Positions 1 to 10,507 of a stretch of 64,000 nucleotides of DNA are shown piece after piece (the first letter of the stretch is position 1; each line of letters begins with the position of its first letter). The stretch spans positions 930,001 to 994,000 of the forward strand of contig CM106586.1 of the NCBI GenBank assembly GCA_048013815.1, read 5' to 3'. A program made the translations under genes and the position numbers. Under the pieces are notes generated by a model. That model was not told where the DNA came from. It saw nothing but the letters and a program-made list of their open reading frames with translations, and did no database searches. Source of the stretch: Setoptus koraiensis (Eukaryota > Arthropoda).

Positions 1-1
1 A

Positions 2-3000
2 ATAGCCAATATACAAGCTGAATGGGTTGACCATTGGCGAAAAGAATACAATTGGCTAGTAATTAATCAAGATGATTGCTCTGCAATCATCAGCACGGAC
101 AAGACAGGCCTCATTAGACACGATCATAAGAGGCTAGTTATAGGCACAGGCAATGATAGAATATTTGCAACTAGCTTTAACTTGCCTAGCTCAAAACAAT
201 ATATACAAGGGTACTACACAGGAGTGCCTAGTCGTGACAAAGGAGCCATGCAAAGAGCTATCCATGATAGACTCGAAGCGGCATGGGGTAGAGTTAATGG
301 TCACTATCACAACATGATAGTAGGCCAAACTGAAACTCGTGATCAGAGGTGGAGCCTCAATCAGAGACCCGAAGACAATCAAAGAGTAAATGCAATACGT
401 TTCTGGGAAAAAATACACTCAGTAAAATTAATAGGCAATAATAAAAATGATCCAACCAGATTACATGGCACAAGAAAACCTTGTACCCATAAGGCTGGTT
501 GGACCAGGCAGGTAACAACAACAAACTGGGAAACCATTAGCGTACCTGGTTTGAACAAAACCAAAATACAATTATGTGAAGTCACAATTCCTGAATCAGC
601 ACTAACAATTGATAGTGAAACTGATGAGGAAAGAGACACGCTTAGACAAGCACTAACCACAGATGAACAAGAACATAGTAACAGTGGATCAGAAAATGGC
701 TCTTCAACCACAAAGTCCATAGACCCATCTGACATAATTAAAACTCTTCAAACCAATGCACACAACGCTGGTTTCAAGATGAGAACAATTAAAAAATTGA
801 TACATGAAAGAAAGTATGATATAGCTATTATTATAAAGCCAGAAATAAACGAATTACTATCATGGTCCCGTCAATGGGAAGTGATAGAAGGCAAAGATTC
901 AGCGATAATAGTTATCAATAGATACCTATGCTGGCAGAAAGTCGACAACCACGAAGATCGTGGGGCAGTTATTGATATAGGTCCTGATAAAATAGGCCAG
1001 AAAGGTAACGCACAAACAGTTAGAATAAGAGCAGTCAGTGTCAATTGCAGAACAAAAAAAGAAACATATGAACATAAAAAGAACATTATGTTAGATGAAT
1101 TTAAAAGAATAGCAGTCCATGATAGAGCACACCCCAATAGGGTCATTGCTGGTGATTTAGGCCTTAGATCTTCACAATGGAGTAAAACTACTTCAAAACC
1201 GGAGGAAAAGACCAGTCACAGAATAATTAAAAATAGAAACAAAAATAAGATGTCACTTATAAGCAAAGGCAACAATACCACCAACCGTAATGTTACCTTT
1301 GCACATAGTCATATAACCATTGAAAATTGGCAAACAATTAATGTCAACAAATGCGAAGGCAAAATTGTTGCCGCAGAATACGATATAATTGGTTACAAAC
1401 ACGAGGGCAGAACCCACACACTAGATGGCCTACCCTCATGGGAAGAATACAATGAGGCTGATATTTATGCAATCGAACAAAGATGGCGTGAATGCAGAGA
1501 ACGTAAACCAACCCAAATTCGGGTTCTCCAAATAAATGGAGATAACAGTAAAAAAGTCAGCAATGAACTTTTAGAATATATCATAACAGAGGCCATAGAT
1601 ATTGTGGTTTTCTCTGAGCCAGTACTATACAAGGGTGACAAACTAAATTTGCCCGGTAGAATGATAAGTGGTAAAAAGACAAGTAAAGGACGAATAATGT
1701 CCTCCATCTTGGTAGTAAACAAAGAAATCAACATGATAGACAGACAAGACCTCGCTGATGAGGCATTCTGTGCTATAACAATTGGAAAAGGCAATGAAAC
1801 TATATCCATTGTCAGCGTATATATAAAACCCATACGGAGTCAAATAATTAAAAACTCCATATTGAAAAGTAAAGTATCACAATTCAAGGAGGTATGCAAC
1901 AAACTTGATGACGCCATCAATAAACTAAGTGGTAAAATTATAATAGCAGGCGACTTCAATGTCAAGGGACCATTATGGAGCAACAGCAAAGTAATGAGTC
2001 CTCAATCTGTTATAGATGCCATGACAGAGTTCATAAATAAACATGAACTAATTCTCCAGAATGAAAGATATGCGCCTACATTCGAGAATAAAAACAAACA
2101 AGGCGAGAGCACAATTGATCTCACATTCACTAATAATCCAGATCTAATACAGGACTGGAACATACACGAGGACAGAAGTCACGTATCTGTCAGTGACCAT
2201 AAATACATAAGATGGGCAATTAAGAAGCAGAACGAATACATGTCGCCACCACGACAGCCGCGCTTCAGAATTATTGATGAAACACATATTGAAATCCTAA
2301 AACAACTACAGCATAAGGATTACATGGAAATCACAGAAAACATAGATACAAAGTACTACTATGATGATAGAGACACCATAGATAAACTAGTATCTGATTT
2401 AACGGAGAAAATACAAAAGTCAATGAATAACTCACTTGACATGCATGAACTCTTTCAAGAAAATATTAAACAGGCTGAACGAGCCACCGCCGAAGCTGAA
2501 AAAGCTGAACGCCGAGCTCAAAGAAGCCAGGATGATCTAACACACGAATACAATAAAATTCGTGAACGTAATAGACGCCGCAAAGCACTAGGAGTCCGTG
2601 GCAAACAAGAAAAAGGCGAAAAGCATGCCAGATTTTGGGATAAGAAATTACAACAAGGCAAAAACAAATTTGTAGCCATTAGAAACAAATATAAGAAGGT
2701 ACTACGAAACTATAGAAGAGATCTAGCCAGACATGGCTCAGTAGACATCTATAGACAAGAACAAATTGACGTACTCACCAATGAAGTCAGAACAGCTGAA
2801 AAGATATACAAAAGAGAGCTCGAGGAGACTCGAACTAGAAAATTCCGAGAAAAATGCGACATTAGGGAAAACTCTAACGCATTCAACCAGGTATACAAGA
2901 TAGTATTCAACAAATACAACAGAGAAACGGCCCTCACCAACATAATCCACCCAACAAAGGGAATGTTAACAGAGCCGAGCGAAATAATGCAACACATCAT

Positions 3001-6000
3001 GGAGACAAGTTTTCCAGATGACGTAGCCGAAGAGGATACAGCAGAACAAAAAGAACGTCGAAAAAGAGTCAGAGACTTAGACGTGATAGAGTATGCCAGA
3101 TGGCAAGACAACAACCAGCTAGGAATAGCAACCTTACATAAGAAAGTGAAAGATAATGTGGATGAAAGAATATATGAAGGCATAAGTGAACTTGGCAACC
3201 CACTAGGCCCACCCACAATAGAAGAAGTACTAAGCGCCATAATGAGATCCTCTAGTGGCAAGGCACCGGGCGAAGATACAATTATGACTGAGGTCATTAA
3301 ATATCAAAAGGAAGTTATAGCCCCTATATTAAGGCTTATAATAGAGAAATGTTTAAACATTGGATACTTCCCAGTTCAATGGAAAAAGGCCAATGTAGTT
3401 ATGATTCCCAAAGCAAACAAAAGTCAACAGTATGCTAATGGCTGGAGACCAATTTGCTTGTTAAACGTAATGGCAAAAATTATGGACAAGATCATGATCG
3501 AAAAGATCCTGGACCATGTAGCCAAGACAGGCAACTTAAACCCAAACCAATATGGGTTCTCACCACGAAAATCCACAATACATGCAGTATGGGATGCCGA
3601 ACAGACCATATTAGAGAAAAGGAACAAACACGGCTTCGTGGCCTGTCTCTTTCTCGACATATCCGGAGCATTTGACACAGCATGGCATATCACCTTGCTA
3701 GAAAAACTAAGATCAAGTAAATGCCCCATTGATTGGTATTACTTAATTAACAATTATTTAAAAGAAAGACAAGCTACATACAGTAGAGACGGTACAACTA
3801 TTAAGAAAGTCACTAACAGAGGATGCCCACAAGGATCATCCTCAGGGCCAGGCATCTGGAATTTATGTTATGATGGCATGCTAGCACTCAATTCACAATT
3901 TGAGTGGGCAAGGTTCCAAGCCTATGCTGATGATGGCCTCATCATTGTCTGGGCAGACAACAAAGAACAACTTGTAGACAGATGTAACACTGTCACACAA
4001 GCAGTATTTACATGGGGGAAGGACAATAAACTAAAATTCAGCCCCGAAAAAACTGAGGTGCTGGCAATATTTAGACCCAAGGATAGAAACAACCGACAGA
4101 AGGTAGCCGAATACAAAAACCTAGAACTTAACATAGGTGGCACAATACAAAAAAGCAAACAAGTAGTGAGATACTTGGGTATACACATGGACAGGGAACT
4201 GTCATACAAACAACATATCAATATTGCTATGATTAAATCAACGAAAGCCATGCACATGCTAATGGCAATGGCTAAAAAGGACTGGGGACTATCCCCAGGA
4301 GTCATGAGGGTGATCTACAAAGTAGCTGTAGAGACACTAATGACATATGGCAGCGCTGTATGGCATAACAAATTGGACATGAAACAAAACACCGCCAAGC
4401 TACGCAAATGGCATGCAGGAGTTACAAGAAAAGTGGCTAGAGCAATGGCCTATGTAGCAGGGGAAGATGCGACACTTGTTGCCGACCTCCTCCCCATTGA
4501 CTACAGAATTCACGAACTAGCTGAAACTTGGAAGCTAAAAAACTTGGCACATCATGAATTGACAACACAAGACAATGAAATAGTAATCAACAATACGGGA
4601 GTCAATAGGAGACTCCCGAGTCAAACACATGAGGCCATCGAGTACGAGATACTTGATTGGCCAGGCAGTAATGTGTTAAAACAAGGTAAAACAAAAAGAA
4701 TCATCATGGCCCACATTGAGGACAACATCAATGAGGACATGACTGAACCAGACAACTCTAACAAAGAAGGGTGGATACTTACCCAGAAGTTACGCAGGGG
4801 ACACAAAAAATCCCATCTAACAAGAAAGTACAAAATCGACAAGGGTGACACACGTCAAGTCAAAGACATGACAAGATATGAAATGTTAGCCCAAGCTGTA
4901 CATGAATGCATACTTGCCAAAAGACAAAAAAGAACAAGGGCAACTGACAATGAAATATTGAGGATATACCTAACCGATGAAAACTTAATCAATGGAATGT
5001 CCGATGATACTAAAGCTGAAAATATACTAAATTTGTCTATAAAAAAGGCAAGAGATTGGGGCATTAACATTGAATGGACTGTACTTAAAAACATAGACCT
5101 TCAATGGGAAGAACGAACATGGCAGCGTGTTAGAGATAACATAGCAGAAGGCAACTATAAAGAAGTAAGAATATTTAAAGATGATACTGAAATCATAGAA
5201 AGTATCTACATGAAAAAATGGAAACAAGAAAGTATCAAACTTGATGTGGGGGGCCATTCAAGATTTCTATTAGGTGACCCTATAGAAAGAAGATCCCTAA
5301 AACATATCAAACCAACCTATGAGATGACACAAATATACACTGGTCATTCCAGGCTGGCTAGACATCAAGCCAAAATGAATAAAGAAAAATCTAAATACTG
5401 TGAAGGATGCATAACCAATGTTGAATCATTGGGGCATTACATATTTGAGTGTCCAGTATGGGCAACACATAGGCAGCCCATAATAGATTGGCTAGAACTT
5501 AACAAAGAACTCTGGCAATCAGAAAGTGACAACATGGATGGAGACAATACCAATGATCAAGGGTATCAGTCAGACCATGATGAAGAAGATGAAATATATG
5601 AACAAGATACTCTCCAGGAAGCAGTTGATCAATTTGAACTGGACACTGGGAAGGTCGTAACCACAAGAGGTAGAAGATTACTAGACAGAGAGCTAGGAAT
5701 CACTGCTGCGGTCAGAGCAGAGAAATACCAGAAAAATCCCCATATGAGGAAACTCAAAGCCATCATAAGAAGTTCTGAAGGCCATGGCCTACTAGAAGAC
5801 TTTGTTAAAACTACAAAGAGGTTGCACCTACACACAATAGGCATTGACAACCTTAACAATAAGGCGATACAACGAAGTGTACCTCTTGGTTGCAAAAGAT
5901 CAGTACATAAAGCCAAGATGAGCAGCAGAATACACTGGGGTACACAACCCCTTGATGACGAGTTAAACAACTGCATCAGTATATCAAGGAAGGTAAAAGA

Positions 6001-7057
6001 CTGGTTAACACAAATGGACCAGGCAAGAGCACAAAGTCAAACAATTGGTCAATATGCAGACCAAGACTTTATAAACGAAATCAGAACATGGTTAGACGAT
6101 GCTGAAAGACGTCTTAGTGACACCACAGAGGACAACTCTCAGCAACGTGAAGAACCATCACTGATAACTAAGGTTAAAAGATGGCTCCGCTATAGAGAAC
6201 CGGTAAGTATAAATAATGACAATAGCAATATTGCTCATAGTCGAGTTACATCACAAACACGCAGGTACATAAACAGAGGACACAACTCTAGGATAAGAAC
6301 ACAAAGGTTAAGACCGGCATACCCATGGAGCATTAATCCCTGGGAAATTGACCCACGTCTTAGCAGATCACCATCAACGGATAGTACAGATTTAGGTGGG
6401 ACCACCTCCTCAACAGACTCAGGCAATGACAGCTCCGAGGACGACGATGTGGGGAACGACAACTCAAGCCAAGGAAGTAGTATAGACCCAATTCACGGGT
6501 CCTCGCTACCCAATTGGCTAGGTTGTGCAAGCCCACATCAACAGTCCCCATGTCATATCCAGAATTCTCGCCAAGGAGATTCCCAACCAGGAAACATGGG
6601 ACGCAACAACACAAGCGGACGACAAAGGAACACCAGCACAACTAGTGAAAGATTGGAACGTCCACAGCAGAGACCAAGAGACCTATTATGGACCCTTATT
6701 AACCGAAGGAGAGATATTATCAATGAAGAGGTATCACCAATATATACCTCGCAGGGAATATGGGGTGAGGACAGAAATTGTCACACAACCTATGGAGACA
6801 GAAGAGCAATAGCTAGCATACCGGGACTTAGGGACTTGTGGCTTGAGGACAACATGCCCAGACACGATATACCGGAAATTGTGATAAATGATGAAGTTAC
6901 AAATAGACCACGCCATCAAGTTGTATCTCTCGACGCTGAGATACCAGGAGACGCAGCTGACATGGAAGCGGACGCAGAAAACACAAGCGACACTACTCTC
7001 AGCGCAGCAAGCACTCAAAGTAGTCACCTGGGGGAGTTTGCACCAGGCATCAGTTAA
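2..7057 (+). CDS. LINE ORF2: endonuclease, reverse transcriptase, CCHC; 5' end outside window
   Basis: Multidomain protein for target-primed reverse transcription. The frame is open to base 2, so the start lies left of the window; positions below count from base 182. A canonical APE endonuclease lies at about residues 445-690, with LQINGDN, GDFN near 590, STIDLTFTN, and SDH near 670. The RT domain lies at about 1020-1330, with FLDISGAFD near 1157, GCPQGS, and YADD near 1248. A CCHC knuckle (CEGC...H...C) sits near 1740-1760. About 530 residues of acidic, Ser/Asp/Arg-rich sequence follow, ending in a likely disordered tail. The visible protein exceeds 2,350 aa, about twice a usual R1 ORF2. Residues before 440 look like one or two degenerate endonuclease repeats. 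No stop interrupts the frame, so the copy may be recent and intact. Confidence 0.93.
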   Translation: MANIQAEWVDHWRKEYNWLVINQDDCSAIISTDKTGLIRHDHKRLVIGTGNDRIFATSFNLPSSKQYIQGYYTGVPSRDKGAMQRAIHDRLEAAWGRVNGHYHNMIVGQTETRDQRWSLNQRPEDNQRVNAIRFWEKIHSVKLIGNNKNDPTRLHGTRKPCTHKAGWTRQVTTTNWETISVPGLNKTKIQLCEVTIPESALTIDSETDEERDTLRQALTTDEQEHSNSGSENGSSTTKSIDPSDIIKTLQTNAHNAGFKMRTIKKLIHERKYDIAIIIKPEINELLSWSRQWEVIEGKDSAIIVINRYLCWQKVDNHEDRGAVIDIGPDKIGQKGNAQTVRIRAVSVNCRTKKETYEHKKNIMLDEFKRIAVHDRAHPNRVIAGDLGLRSSQWSKTTSKPEEKTSHRIIKNRNKNKMSLISKGNNTTNRNVTFAHSHITIENWQTINVNKCEGKIVAAEYDIIGYKHEGRTHTLDGLPSWEEYNEADIYAIEQRWRECRERKPTQIRVLQINGDNSKKVSNELLEYIITEAIDIVVFSEPVLYKGDKLNLPGRMISGKKTSKGRIMSSILVVNKEINMIDRQDLADEAFCAITIGKGNETISIVSVYIKPIRSQIIKNSILKSKVSQFKEVCNKLDDAINKLSGKIIIAGDFNVKGPLWSNSKVMSPQSVIDAMTEFINKHELILQNERYAPTFENKNKQGESTIDLTFTNNPDLIQDWNIHEDRSHVSVSDHKYIRWAIKKQNEYMSPPRQPRFRIIDETHIEILKQLQHKDYMEITENIDTKYYYDDRDTIDKLVSDLTEKIQKSMNNSLDMHELFQENIKQAERATAEAEKAERRAQRSQDDLTHEYNKIRERNRRRKALGVRGKQEKGEKHARFWDKKLQQGKNKFVAIRNKYKKVLRNYRRDLARHGSVDIYRQEQIDVLTNEVRTAEKIYKRELEETRTRKFREKCDIRENSNAFNQVYKIVFNKYNRETALTNIIHPTKGMLTEPSEIMQHIMETSFPDDVAEEDTAEQKERRKRVRDLDVIEYARWQDNNQLGIATLHKKVKDNVDERIYEGISELGNPLGPPTIEEVLSAIMRSSSGKAPGEDTIMTEVIKYQKEVIAPILRLIIEKCLNIGYFPVQWKKANVVMIPKANKSQQYANGWRPICLLNVMAKIMDKIMIEKILDHVAKTGNLNPNQYGFSPRKSTIHAVWDAEQTILEKRNKHGFVACLFLDISGAFDTAWHITLLEKLRSSKCPIDWYYLINNYLKERQATYSRDGTTIKKVTNRGCPQGSSSGPGIWNLCYDGMLALNSQFEWARFQAYADDGLIIVWADNKEQLVDRCNTVTQAVFTWGKDNKLKFSPEKTEVLAIFRPKDRNNRQKVAEYKNLELNIGGTIQKSKQVVRYLGIHMDRELSYKQHINIAMIKSTKAMHMLMAMAKKDWGLSPGVMRVIYKVAVETLMTYGSAVWHNKLDMKQNTAKLRKWHAGVTRKVARAMAYVAGEDATLVADLLPIDYRIHELAETWKLKNLAHHELTTQDNEIVINNTGVNRRLPSQTHEAIEYEILDWPGSNVLKQGKTKRIIMAHIEDNINEDMTEPDNSNKEGWILTQKLRRGHKKSHLTRKYKIDKGDTRQVKDMTRYEMLAQAVHECILAKRQKRTRATDNEILRIYLTDENLINGMSDDTKAENILNLSIKKARDWGINIEWTVLKNIDLQWEERTWQRVRDNIAEGNYKEVRIFKDDTEIIESIYMKKWKQESIKLDVGGHSRFLLGDPIERRSLKHIKPTYEMTQIYTGHSRLARHQAKMNKEKSKYCEGCITNVESLGHYIFECPVWATHRQPIIDWLELNKELWQSESDNMDGDNTNDQGYQSDHDEEDEIYEQDTLQEAVDQFELDTGKVVTTRGRRLLDRELGITAAVRAEKYQKNPHMRKLKAIIRSSEGHGLLEDFVKTTKRLHLHTIGIDNLNNKAIQRSVPLGCKRSVHKAKMSSRIHWGTQPLDDELNNCISISRKVKDWLTQMDQARAQSQTIGQYADQDFINEIRTWLDDAERRLSDTTEDNSQQREEPSLITKVKRWLRYREPVSINNDNSNIAHSRVTSQTRRYINRGHNSRIRTQRLRPAYPWSINPWEIDPRLSRSPSTDSTDLGGTTSSTDSGNDSSEDDDVGNDNSSQGSSIDPIHGSSLPNWLGCASPHQQSPCHIQNSRQGDSQPGNMGRNNTSGRQRNTSTTSERLERPQQRPRDLLWTLINRRRDIINEEVSPIYTSQGIWGEDRNCHTTYGDRRAIASIPGLRDLWLEDNMPRHDIPEIVINDEVTNRPRHQVVSLDAEIPGDAADMEADAENTSDTTLSAASTQSSHLGEFAPGIS

Positions 7058-7748
7058 AACAACTACAGACAATCAACAAGTAACTGGTAGACTGTGCACA
7101 ATTAATACCAGTGAAGGCAGGTCAAACAAAGGATGCAGGATAATGAAAGCTCATAGTCCAACATTATCATCAATCTCATCCGGAAAATACAATATTATGG
7201 AGATTCGGGCACGTCGGAATGTCAGAGCAATGACTCTGCTGGCATAAAACACCAACAAGAACATTGATTGTGCGACGATCTAGATACGCACAGTGTACTG
7301 TACGCAATAGATACACAGACACAAATCAATGACAGCTTGTAAAACTAAGGACGGCCACATGGAGTCACACCGTCGACCGGATAGATATGGGGCGGATCTA
7401 TCCCAGGGGCCATCATGATTGACTGGGTGGTAACAGTCAGATGATAACAACATCAATCATCAATAATCATGATGGCCACCCTCATGAGGACCATAAGCCT
7501 CACCCTTTCATATGTATATGTATTCCATCACTACTACATTTACATTCTGTAAACTTTATCACCGGGTACGATGCCCCATGATAAACTAATTGTGTCAACC
7601 TATTGAAATGCAAACAACACATAACTACTGAAATGCAAATGTAATATTCCCCATACCCATTGTAAATATTCCCTCCGGAGGTGCGCTAAGCGTAGCAAAG
7701 AGCACCTGGTCTGGACTAAATAAACAATCATGATCCAATCCAATCCAA

Positions 7749-7749
<1 letters not shown>
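7058..7749 (+). other. LINE 3' UTR with CCAAT-repeat tail
   Basis: Non-coding stretch between the ORF2 stop and the 18S junction. An AATAAA lies at 7719-7724. The element ends with about three CCAAT units (from about 7733) running directly into the 18S sequence CCACTCC. Short tandem tails instead of poly(A) are typical of R1/I-type LINEs. The tail's final CC could also be the first bases of the 18S target, so the junction is ambiguous by a few bases. Confidence 0.75.

Positions 7750-7760
<11 letters not shown>
7750..7760. repeat. 11-bp target-site duplication, left copy
   Basis: CCACTCCTGGT at the 3' end of the LINE. Its reverse complement ACCAGGAGTGG is found at 23123-23133, at the 5' end of the LINE in the other contig. 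Both belong to the same position of 18S rRNA, so this looks like the duplicated target. Confidence 0.75.
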
Positions 7761-7791
<31 letters not shown>

Positions 7792-9266
7792 ACTTTGCAA
7801 TCATACTTCCCCCGGAACCGAAACATTTTGGTTTCCCGAAAGCCGCTAGGCGAGTCATTTAATTTTAATGAAAAAACTCAGCCTAATTGCTAATTGGCAT
7901 CGTTTATGGTTAGAACTAGGGCGGTATCTGATCGCCTTCGAACCTCTAACTTTCGTTCTTGATTAATGAAAACATTCTAGGCAAATGCTTTCGCTTTAGT
8001 TCGTCTTGCATCGGTCTAAGAATTTCACCTCTAGCGATGCAGTACGAATGCCCCCGTCTATCCCTCTTAACCATTGCCTCGATTCGCAAATCTTGTTAAC
8101 AGTTGAGCTTTTCTGACGGGCATCATTCACAGTAGACCAAATCTTCAATAAATCGATGACACTCACCCTTGCGAGTGAGGTAACATACAATCCATAGAAG
8201 CAGATTACCAGAATAAATGCCACCCAACAGATAACATTATTAGATTTAGCGAACTTGTTTGTTGTTCTACAAGACCAACAGAATAGAACCGAGGCCATAT
8301 TCTATTATTCCATGCAACATTATTCAAGCATAAATGTATACCTTGCGGCATACGATTCGCCTGCTTTGAGCACTCTAATTTTCTCAAGGTAAACTTATCT
8401 AAGCAAAACATAAAAATATGTATTGAATAGACATGTTTCGCACCTTATAAAAGTGACGAAACGGCCGCTTTAAGCTGAAAAGACACCAGTAGGTGACCCA
8501 TAATACGCGAAGTAATATGTTGATAGCCAAACCTACCTTAATGGTATCTCTAACTTGAAAGCAAAGCCAAAAATCCAACTACGAGCTTTTTAACCGCAAC
8601 AACTTTAATATACGCTATTAGAGCTGGAATTACCGCGGCTGCTGGCACCAGACTTGCCCTCTAATTGATACTCGTTAACATATTTACAGTGTACTCATTC
8701 CAATTGTAGATCTTGTAAATAAGAACTACATCGTTATTTTTCTTCACTACGTCGACATTGTACTGTCATTGCGTAATTTGCGCGCCTGCTGCCTTCCTTA
8801 GATGTGCTAGCCGTTTCTCAGGCTTGCTCTCCGGAGTCGAGCCCTAACTCCCCGTTACCCGTTACCACCATGGTAGGCATATAACCTACCATCGACAGTT
8901 GATAGAGCAGACACTCGAATGATTTGCCCTCGTCGCTATGAAGTGTTGCCACCTCGGACATAGGGTCAGCTTCATGGTTTTTACGCCATTAGTTATCCAG
9001 AGTCACCATAATGAAGATTCCGAAGAATCATTGGTCTTGGTCTAATAAACGCGTCGCTTCCCAACTAAGAGTTACGACTTTTTTGCAAGTATTAGCTCTA
9101 GAATTACCACAGTTATCCTTGTAAAGTTAAGAAAACTTAAACATCAAATAGATTATGACTGTTTTAATGAGCCATTCGCGGTTTCACCTTATCAAGGCAT
9201 GAACTTATACATGCATGGCTTAATCTTCGAGACAAGCATATGACTACTGGCAGGATCAACCAGATA
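7750..9266 (-). rRNA. 18S rRNA, 5' part (interrupted by LINE)
   Basis: On the - strand this begins with TATCTGGTTGATCCTGCCAG at 9266, the universal 18S start, and runs through conserved blocks to GAATTGACGGAAGGGCACC and the CACCAGGAGTGG site, where the LINE interrupts it. About 1,517 nt are present, some 350 nt more than usual to this point, so variable regions (notably about 8150-8450) are expanded. The rest of 18S in this window is in the other contig on the opposite strand. An interrupted copy like this is expected to be non-functional. Confidence 0.96.
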
Positions 9267-9696
9267 ACTTTTATATTTTTGCATTATGGCAGAACTTTTT
9301 CATAAGTTCTGCCTCAATTTGTATATGGTACAAATTCGCTTTATCAATGCATCGAGAGTGCGCAACTAAACACACTAGAGCTAAAATTTTGGCTTCATCG
9401 CATAAATATTTTTCATGCAGCAAAATTTCATCCCATTGCGTTTTGCAATTTTTCGTATGTATTATATACTATGAAAACAATACAAATGTATTTGATTATC
9501 ATCACATCAGCATCGCAATAATATTCAAGTTAGATACACGACAAACAGTATATGAATGGCATATCAACTTATCATTGCCTTGCTAACATATAGCAGATGA
9601 GAAGAATTGATCGAAATCAAGTTTTCACTCTTTTTCTTCTTCAACTCATCTTCTACATATATGTCAAATTTCGGTACAATAGAAATTTTTTATTTA
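9267..9696 (-). other. 5' external transcribed spacer (partial)
   Basis: AT-rich sequence immediately upstream of the 18S 5' end on the - strand, running into the assembly gap. By position this is the 5' ETS of the rDNA unit. I see no repeats or coding potential in it. Confidence 0.7.
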
Positions 9697-10196
9697 NNNN
9701 NNNNNNNNNNNNNNNNNNNNNNNNNNNNNNNNNNNNNNNNNNNNNNNNNNNNNNNNNNNNNNNNNNNNNNNNNNNNNNNNNNNNNNNNNNNNNNNNNNNN
9801 NNNNNNNNNNNNNNNNNNNNNNNNNNNNNNNNNNNNNNNNNNNNNNNNNNNNNNNNNNNNNNNNNNNNNNNNNNNNNNNNNNNNNNNNNNNNNNNNNNNN
9901 NNNNNNNNNNNNNNNNNNNNNNNNNNNNNNNNNNNNNNNNNNNNNNNNNNNNNNNNNNNNNNNNNNNNNNNNNNNNNNNNNNNNNNNNNNNNNNNNNNNN
10001 NNNNNNNNNNNNNNNNNNNNNNNNNNNNNNNNNNNNNNNNNNNNNNNNNNNNNNNNNNNNNNNNNNNNNNNNNNNNNNNNNNNNNNNNNNNNNNNNNNNN
10101 NNNNNNNNNNNNNNNNNNNNNNNNNNNNNNNNNNNNNNNNNNNNNNNNNNNNNNNNNNNNNNNNNNNNNNNNNNNNNNNNNNNNNNNNNNNNNNNN
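9697..10196. other. Assembly gap, exactly 500 N
   Basis: A run of 500 N, the same length as the gap at 27124-27623, so the length is a placeholder. Contigs on either side need not be neighbours or correctly oriented. Confidence 0.98.
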
Positions 10197-10507
10197 TGCT
10201 CTATGGTGTTTACGCCACCATGCACGGCCATAGCGTGGCTAGTGTGCGCCTTAGTGCTTGGAGCACTACATGTGCACGCGGACGTGCAATTCATGTGTGC
10301 GTTGTCTGGTTAGTGCGTCCACGACAATTTTGTCGCATTCACACTTTGACCACCCACCGAGCAACACCAATTTAATTTCATCTGATTTAATCACCTCATC
10401 GCCTGCAAAAATATCAAAATTTCGACTTTGTCGTTTTTGATAATTTTTCCTATCAGTTAGTACATAGTAGCACTTTTTCATCATACATCTTATTATATAC
10501 CTATAAA
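10197..10507 (+). promoter_or_regulatory. Upstream region of the + strand cargo gene
   Basis: About 310 bp between the gap and a strong splice-donor sequence at 10508. By position it would hold the promoter and first non-coding exon of the + gene. The first 120 bp are GC-richer than the rest. A TATA-like stretch (TTATTATATACC) lies near 10490. On the - strand the long reverse frame stops at 10266 (TAG), with further in-frame stops just beyond (10251, 10239), so the selected openness ends sharply here. Confidence 0.35.

Larger units (their letters stand above)
1..7749 (+). mobile_element. Giant R1-like LINE inserted antisense in 18S rDNA (3' part, copy A)
   Basis: The 3' portion of a non-LTR retrotransposon: ORF2 is open to the left window edge, followed by a ~690-bp 3' UTR, an AATAAA at 7719-7724 and a short tail of CCAAT units. 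The next base belongs to 18S rRNA on the - strand, so the element is antisense to the rRNA gene. An apurinic-type endonuclease upstream of the RT, a C-terminal CCHC knuckle after the RT and a tandem-repeat tail suit the R1/I group, and the fixed rDNA site suits an R element. The right contig (from 10197) appears to hold the 5' part of the same family. Clade assignment is from motif reading only. Confidence 0.85.

Noticed and set aside
6525-7247. Two short + ORFs overlapping the end of ORF2
   Set aside because: They overlap ORF2's low-complexity tail in other frames, with no domain and no conserved start.
9597-10313. ORFs spanning the 500-N gap
   Set aside because: They are mostly unknown bases; the flanks come from different contigs. 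The same holds for 27095-27643.
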